From positions 1 through 27,026 of the forward strand of contig DASXCK010000379.1 in the NCBI GenBank assembly GCA_036491235.1: 27,026 nt of DNA. Reading direction: 5' to 3'. Positions 23,090-27,026 of this stretch are shown here, one piece after another. Under the pieces are notes generated by a model. It worked only from the letters and a program-made list of their open reading frames with translations. It did no database searches and was not told where the DNA came from. The translations under genes and the position numbers were made by a program. This DNA is from JAVDCA01 sp036491235. GTDB taxonomy: Bacteria > Pseudomonadota > Alphaproteobacteria > Rhizobiales > Xanthobacteraceae. Position 1 is the first letter of the stretch. Every line of letters begins with the position of its first letter.

Positions 23090-24331
23090 ATGACGTTCTC
23101 GCTGCATGCCCCCTCCCGGCGCGAACTGATCGCCGCCTCGGGCGTCTTGTTTGCCTGGCCGTTCCTGCCGAGGATCGCCCGCGCCGAGGGGCGCGACCCG
23201 CGCCTCATGGTCGTGGTGCTGCGCGGCGCCCTCGACGGGCTCGCGCTCGCGGCTCCGGTCGGCGATCCCGACTGGATCAAGCTGCGCGGCGACAAGGCGC
23301 TCACGCTCGAGGGCAAGGCGCCGGGACTGCCGCTCGACAGCTTTTTCGCGCTCAATCCCGCGATGCCGAACCTGCACCGCCTCTACAAGGCCAACCAGGC
23401 GATCGTCGTGCACGCAGCCTGCACGCCCTACCGCGACCGCTCGCATTTCGACGGCCAGGACGTGCTCGAAAGCGGCTTCGCCAAGCCCGCCATGGCGGTC
23501 AGCGGCTGGCTCAACCGCGCGTTCGCGGCGATCGAACCGGAGGCGCGCATCGACCGCAAAGGCGCCCTCGGGGTCGGTCCGGTGGTGCCGCTGGTGGTGC
23601 GCGGGCCGGCGCCGGTGCTGAGCTGGACGCCGCAGCGCATCGCGCCCGCGAGCGAGGACACGCTGATGCGGCTGATCGACCTCTATCAGCATTCCGACCC
23701 GGCGCTCGCGCGCGTGCTGCAGGGCCGGCTCGGCCTCATGCATATGGCGGCCGCCGGCAACATGGACGCGCTCACGCCGGCACAACGCGAGCAGCTCGCC
23801 GGGCTCGCGGCCACGCGTGCCTATTTCGCCGAGGCCGCGGGCACCGCCGCAAAGTTCATGGCGCGCGCCGAAGGCCCGCGGGTCGGTGCCCTCTCGTTCA
23901 ACGGCTGGGACACGCATATCGACGAAGGCGCCGTCGGCGGCCGGCTCGGCAACCTGCTCGGCGCCCTCGACGGCGCGCTCGCGGCGATCGAAAGCGGCAT
24001 GGGCCCGACCTGGAACGAAACCGTGGTGGTGCTCGTCACCGAGTTCGGCCGCACCGCCCACATCAACGGCGACAACGGCACCGATCACGGCACCGGCACG
24101 GTCGCGCTGCTCGCTGGCGGCGCGCTGAAGGGCGGACACGTCGTCGCGGACTGGCCGGGCTTGAAGGAAAGCGACCTGTTCGAAAAGCGCGACCTCAAGG
24201 CAACGACCGATCTGCGCGGCGTGCTCAAAAGCGTGCTCAAGGACCACCTGCGCATCGACGACAAGGTGCTCGCCGGCGCGATCTTCCCGGACAGCGCGGC
24301 GATCGCGCCGACGCCCGGGCTATTCGGGTGA
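23090..24331 (+). CDS. DUF1501-family protein, Tat-exported, alkaline-phosphatase-like fold
   Basis: This 413-residue protein starts with a twin-arginine signal (SRRELIAASG, Arg9-Arg10, hydrophobic stretch, ending IARAEG at about 34) and contains DUF1501 landmarks: LMVVVLRGALDGL near 39-51, FNGWDTHIDEG near 268 and VVLVTEFGRTAHINGDNGTDHGTG near 308-331. The Asp/His/Thr residues in these motifs resemble those of the alkaline phosphatase/sulfatase superfamily, but the reaction is unknown. AAGGAG lies 7 bp before the ATG. It is the downstream partner of the DUF1800 gene, and the pair presumably acts in the periplasm or at the outer surface. Confidence 0.93.
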   Translation: MTFSLHAPSRRELIAASGVLFAWPFLPRIARAEGRDPRLMVVVLRGALDGLALAAPVGDPDWIKLRGDKALTLEGKAPGLPLDSFFALNPAMPNLHRLYKANQAIVVHAACTPYRDRSHFDGQDVLESGFAKPAMAVSGWLNRAFAAIEPEARIDRKGALGVGPVVPLVVRGPAPVLSWTPQRIAPASEDTLMRLIDLYQHSDPALARVLQGRLGLMHMAAAGNMDALTPAQREQLAGLAATRAYFAEAAGTAAKFMARAEGPRVGALSFNGWDTHIDEGAVGGRLGNLLGALDGALAAIESGMGPTWNETVVVLVTEFGRTAHINGDNGTDHGTGTVALLAGGALKGGHVVADWPGLKESDLFEKRDLKATTDLRGVLKSVLKDHLRIDDKVLAGAIFPDSAAIAPTPGLFG

Positions 24332-24345
24332 ATGCGCATGAGCCC

Positions 24346-24499
24346 TAGGGTGGGCGAAGGCGGCCGATACGCCGCCGTTTGCCGCGCCCTTCATTCCGCC
24401 GTGCCCACGCGAGACTGCGACATCCGACCACGTGGGCACGGCGCTTACGCGACACTGCCTATGCCGAAAACGCGGCGTCATGCGCCTTTGCCCACCCTA
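24346..24499. repeat. Large nested inverted repeat, GGGTGGGCAAAGGCG family
   Basis: Outer arms tagggtgggcgaaggcg (24346-24362) and gcgcctttgcccaccct (about 24482-24498) enclose inner arms gccgtgcccacg (24398-24409) and cgtgggcacggc (24431-24442), which match perfectly over 12 bp. It fills most of the 238-bp spacer between the DUF1501 and GlcG-like genes, in which no gene is seen. The outer arms resemble those at 1801-1886. Confidence 0.75.
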
Positions 24500-24569
24500 C
24501 CCATCGGCGGCCGCTGGTTGGATTTCATCCCCTCGTCCGGTAACAATCGACGCACACGAGGGACGAACC

Positions 24570-24968
24570 ATGCGCACCAAAGCCTGCCTGACGTCGGCGG
24601 ACGTCAAGAAAATGCTCGCCGCCTGCGTTGCCGAGGCGGAAAAGAACAAGTGGAACGTCTCGATCGCGATCGTCGATGACGCCGGCCTCCTGCTCGGCTT
24701 CGAGCGCATGGACGGCGCTGCGGCGATCTCGGCCAAGGTCGCGCCCGGCAAGGCGGAATGCTCGGCGCTCACGCGCCAGCCGTCGCGCTATTGGGAAGAG
24801 CGCATCAAGGAGCGGCCCGCCTTCGTGCGCTTCCCGGCTGGCCTGCCGCTGCAGGGCGCGGTGCCGGTCATTCACAACGGCGATTGTCTCGGTGGGATCG
24901 GCGTCTCGGGCGTCCAGTCCGCCCAGGACGAGCAGATCGCACAGGCCGGCCTCGCGGCGCTCGGGTGA
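24570..24968 (+). CDS. GlcG/HbpS-family protein
   Basis: This 132-residue single-domain protein has the family pattern: an N-terminal helix (LTSADVKKMLAACVAEAEKN), the strand VSIAIVDDAGLLLGFERMDGA near 30-50, AKVAPGKAECSALTRQPS near 56-73 and a Gly-rich C-terminus LGGIGVSGVQSAQDEQIAQAGLAAL. Relatives include haem-binding HbpS and the GlcG protein of glycolate operons; most are of unknown function and often accompany small-molecule catabolic genes. No signal peptide is evident at the ATG at 24570, which has GAGGGACGA upstream. The stop overlaps a possible GTG start of the amidohydrolase gene, so the two are very likely co-translated. Confidence 0.9.
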   Translation: MRTKACLTSADVKKMLAACVAEAEKNKWNVSIAIVDDAGLLLGFERMDGAAAISAKVAPGKAECSALTRQPSRYWEERIKERPAFVRFPAGLPLQGAVPVIHNGDCLGGIGVSGVQSAQDEQIAQAGLAALG

Positions 24969-24982
24969 GTTCGGGCTCCGTG

Positions 24983-25927
24983 ATGACACCAGGGCGCATC
25001 GACACACATCACCACATCTATCCGCCGCAATACATTGCCGACGCGCGTGACCAGCTCGCGCGGACCGCCCATGTGCATTTCCCGCGGATCGCGGCGTGGA
25101 CGCCCTCCCAGTCGCTCGACGCCATGGATCTTGACGGCATCGCGACCTCGATCGTGTCGGTCTCGCAGGGCGTGTGGTTCGGCGACATTGCGCTGACCCG
25201 CAAGATCGTGCGCGAGTGGAACGAATACGCCGCCGATCTCGCCCGCAGCCATCCGGGCCGCTTCGCGGTGTTTGCGGTGTTGCCGCTGCCCGACGTCGAG
25301 GCGTCATTGCGCGCGATCGAGTATGCGCTTGATGACCTCGGCGCCATCGGCTTTTGCCTCGTCACCAACTACGGCGACAAATGGCCCGGCGACCCGGCCT
25401 TTGCGCCCGTGTTCGACGAGCTCAACCGGCGCAAAGCCGTGGTCTATTTCCACCCGACCGGCGCGCCCGCCTTCGACGGCATCCTCCCCGGCATCCCGAC
25501 GCCGATGATCGAATTTCCATTCGACTCGACGCGCGCGATCGTGAGCTTGTTGTTCAGCGGCACATTCACGCGCTGCGCCGACATCCGTTGGATCTTCTCC
25601 CACGGCGGCGGCACCCTGCCGATGCTGGCGGCGCGCATCGACAAGATCGCGAAAAATCGCAAGGACCTTGCGGCGCGCGTTCCCAACGGCGTGAATGCCG
25701 AGTTGAAGAAACTCTATTACGACATCGCCGGCGTATTCGATCCGATCGCGTTCAGTGCCGTCCGCGCCCTGGCCGGGCCGTCGCGGCTCCTGTTCGGTAC
25801 CGATTATCCGTTCTGGTCGCCCAACATGGCCATCAAAATGCTCGACGAGCTCGATGTCGCGGGTTCCCAGCGCGAAGCGATCGAGCGCGGCAATGCGATG
25901 GGGCTGATTCCCGGATTGGCTGCGTAA
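24983..25927 (+). CDS. Amidohydrolase family protein (ACMSD-like metal-dependent hydrolase/decarboxylase)
   Basis: This 314-residue TIM-barrel protein has the amidohydrolase-2 metal set: His9 and His11 in IDTHHHIYPP, His157 in VYFHPTG, His207 in FSHGGG and Asp274 in FGTDYPFW. Members include aminocarboxymuconate-semialdehyde decarboxylase and gamma-resorcylate decarboxylase as well as hydrolases of ring-cleavage products, so decarboxylation or hydrolysis of an aromatic-derived acid is a reasonable guess. I chose the ATG at 24983; a GTG at 24965 overlapping the GlcG-like stop codon would add six residues and is also plausible. The gene ends one base before a palindromic repeat. Confidence 0.93.
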   Translation: MTPGRIDTHHHIYPPQYIADARDQLARTAHVHFPRIAAWTPSQSLDAMDLDGIATSIVSVSQGVWFGDIALTRKIVREWNEYAADLARSHPGRFAVFAVLPLPDVEASLRAIEYALDDLGAIGFCLVTNYGDKWPGDPAFAPVFDELNRRKAVVYFHPTGAPAFDGILPGIPTPMIEFPFDSTRAIVSLLFSGTFTRCADIRWIFSHGGGTLPMLAARIDKIAKNRKDLAARVPNGVNAELKKLYYDIAGVFDPIAFSAVRALAGPSRLLFGTDYPFWSPNMAIKMLDELDVAGSQREAIERGNAMGLIPGLAA

Positions 25928-25928
25928 T

Positions 25929-26005
25929 CGTAGCTCGCATGAGCGAAACGCAATGCGGGGCTGGCCCCCCGGATCACGGCGCTCCGCGCCGCCATCCAGG
26001 CTACG
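25929..26005. repeat. Palindromic repeat filling a convergent spacer, CGTAGC...GCTACG family
   Basis: Ends cgtagc / gctacg, with arms cgtagctcgcatg and (c)atccaggctacg that pair imperfectly and a central ggggc-tgg-cccc hairpin. It occupies 25929-26005 of the 81-bp gap between the convergent amidohydrolase and unknown genes, one base after one stop codon and three bases before the other. Confidence 0.75.
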
Positions 26006-26008
26006 CGG

Positions 26009-26518
26009 TCAAATCTTCCGACTGTCATAGGCCCAGTGCAGCAGCGCCTGGCGCTGGCGCTTGCGGCACAACAGGTCGCCCGGCTCGCAGTTGCGCTCGA
26101 TCTGGCGTACGTGACGGCGGATCGCCTTCCAGCGGCGGATCTGGCGCCGATCCTCGTCCGGCATGCGGCGGCCCCTGTAGTAGCGGCAGTACCATTGGAA
26201 CCAGCCGCGCGGGTCGTCGCGATGGAGCCAGCCCTTGCGGCGCCACTCGGCGAGCGGCTGGCTCGCGTCGACGCCGAAGAAGTTGAGCTCGCAGTCGCGC
26301 GGCCCGGCCGCGAGCTTCGCGCACGTGAACCAGCTTTTCGGAAACTCCTTGCGGCAGTCGGTCATGTACTTGCCGCAGAAGACGCCGAGGCGGAGCATCT
26401 CGCGCGGCGTCAGATCCGGCTTGAACTCCGGGTCGAAGCCGCGCCCGGGCGCCGCCGCCACTTCGTAACGGTAGCCCTTTTGCATCCGATCGTTGACCGT
26501 GACGATCCGCCGGCGCAT
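26009..26518 (-). CDS. Conserved hypothetical protein, Cys- and Arg/Trp-rich
   Basis: This 169-residue protein has no signal peptide or membrane helix. It opens MRRRIVTVNDRMQKGYRYE and contains DLTPREMLRLGVFCGKYMTDC near 35-55, KSWFTCAKL and RDCELNFFG near 61-82, an acidic/aromatic middle (DDPRGWFQWYCRYYRGRRMP) and an Arg/Lys-rich helical C-terminus with RNCEPGDLLCRKRQRQALLHWA. Seven or so cysteines and many Arg, Trp and Tyr residues suggest a nucleic-acid- or metal-binding protein, but I know of no assigned function. I recall similar unassigned proteins in other bacteria. It lies 10 bp downstream of a TctC gene and is probably co-transcribed with it. Confidence 0.75.
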   Translation of the reverse strand: MRRRIVTVNDRMQKGYRYEVAAAPGRGFDPEFKPDLTPREMLRLGVFCGKYMTDCRKEFPKSWFTCAKLAAGPRDCELNFFGVDASQPLAEWRRKGWLHRDDPRGWFQWYCRYYRGRRMPDEDRRQIRRWKAIRRHVRQIERNCEPGDLLCRKRQRQALLHWAYDSRKI

Positions 26519-26528
26519 CGCGCGCCCC

Positions 26529-27026
26529 TTACTGCACCTTGATGCCCATCTCCCGAATGATCGGCCACCATTTGTCGATCTCAGCCTGCTGGAAGGTCGC
26601 GAGTGCCTCCGGCGTCTGCTGCTCGGGCGGGTAAATCTCCTGCGAGAGGTCCACCAGCTTCTGGCGTATCACCGGGTCGGCGAGCGTGTGGCGCAGCGCG
26701 GCATTGAGCTTGTCGATGATCGGCTTCGGTGTCCCCTTCGGCGCCCACAGCGCGTGCCAGAACGAGAAGTAGAAGCCCGGAAGGCCAGCCTCGTCGGTGG
26801 TCGGCACGTCCGGGGCGAGCGGGATGCGGTTCTTGGCGGTGAGCGCATAGACCTTGATCGACCCGTTCTTCATCTGCGGCACCGAAACGGCCGGCGTGTT
26901 GAGCAGGAGATCGATCTGCCCGCTCAGGATCCCTTGCGTCGACTCCCCGGCGCCGCGATACGGCACCATCGTGAAGGTGGTACCGATCGCCTTCTGCAGG
27001 ATGAAGCCGGCCACGTGGCTCGGCGA
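26529..27026 (-). CDS. TTT solute-binding protein, Bug/TctC family, C-terminal part (cut by window edge)
   Basis: The last 165 residues of a TctC-type periplasmic binding protein run in from the right edge; the N-terminus and signal peptide are outside the window. Visible family segments are FTMVPYRGAGESTQGILSGQIDLLLN, IKVYALTAKNRIPLAPDVPTTDEAGLPGF and the C-terminal helix PTPEA-like region QTPEALATFQQAEIDKWWPIIRE. The ligand is unknown. It differs clearly from the other TctC protein at 20295-21269. The unknown gene at 26009-26518 follows at 10 bp. Confidence 0.9.
   Translation of the reverse strand, partial: SPSHVAGFILQKAIGTTFTMVPYRGAGESTQGILSGQIDLLLNTPAVSVPQMKNGSIKVYALTAKNRIPLAPDVPTTDEAGLPGFYFSFWHALWAPKGTPKPIIDKLNAALRHTLADPVIRQKLVDLSQEIYPPEQQTPEALATFQQAEIDKWWPIIREMGIKVQ

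Overview
The window looks like chromosomal DNA of a GC-rich alphaproteobacterium of the Hyphomicrobiales (Rhizobiales), probably near Bradyrhizobium or other Nitrobacteraceae/Xanthobacteraceae. The basis is the eno - ftsB-like - pdhA - pdhB gene order, a beginning pdhB protein with an N-terminal lipoyl domain, type I QueF, Bug/TctC-type binding proteins, and many short palindromic intergenic repeats. The species assignment is inference.

Layout. 1-3193 (minus): a central-carbon and division block, transcribed eno, ftsB-like, pdhA, pdhB (cut by the window edge), with a palindromic repeat in each of the two larger spacers. 3314-6036 (minus): a probable copper-handling operon in the order DUF2946 protein, outer-membrane barrel protein, copC, copD. 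6236-7778 (plus): queF and an AI-2E/PerM-family membrane protein. 7913-10903 (plus): a three-gene membrane/periplasmic dehydrogenase made of a Tat-exported subunit 3, a GMC flavoprotein with a four-Cys cluster and a small mono-haem cytochrome c. 11168-14686 (minus): a small secreted unknown protein, a LysR regulator, an MFS transporter and a RibD_C/DHFR-like reductase. 14823-17546 (plus): a secreted metallo-beta-lactamase-fold protein and a Pit phosphate transporter with a Pho-box-like upstream element. 17676-21269 (minus): an amidase, a LigB-type extradiol dioxygenase and a TctC solute-binding protein. 21516-25927 (plus): a DUF1800/DUF1501 pair, a GlcG/HbpS-like protein and an ACMSD-like amidohydrolase. 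26009-27026 (minus): a conserved unknown protein and the C-terminal part of a second TctC protein.

No phage, transposase, CRISPR array, tRNA or rRNA was seen. The most distinctive signal is in the spacers. At least six kinds of palindromic repeat fill them. Several abut stop codons, one supplies the start codon of the cytochrome gene, and one family has members with and without a nested 27-bp hairpin module. The right third is accessory catabolism (amide and aromatic compounds) whose substrates cannot be read from sequence. I found no clearly new multi-gene defence or mobile system. The best candidates for undescribed biology are the DUF1800/DUF1501 secreted pair, the DUF2946-barrel-CopC-CopD operon, the mono-haem GMC dehydrogenase and the repeats.
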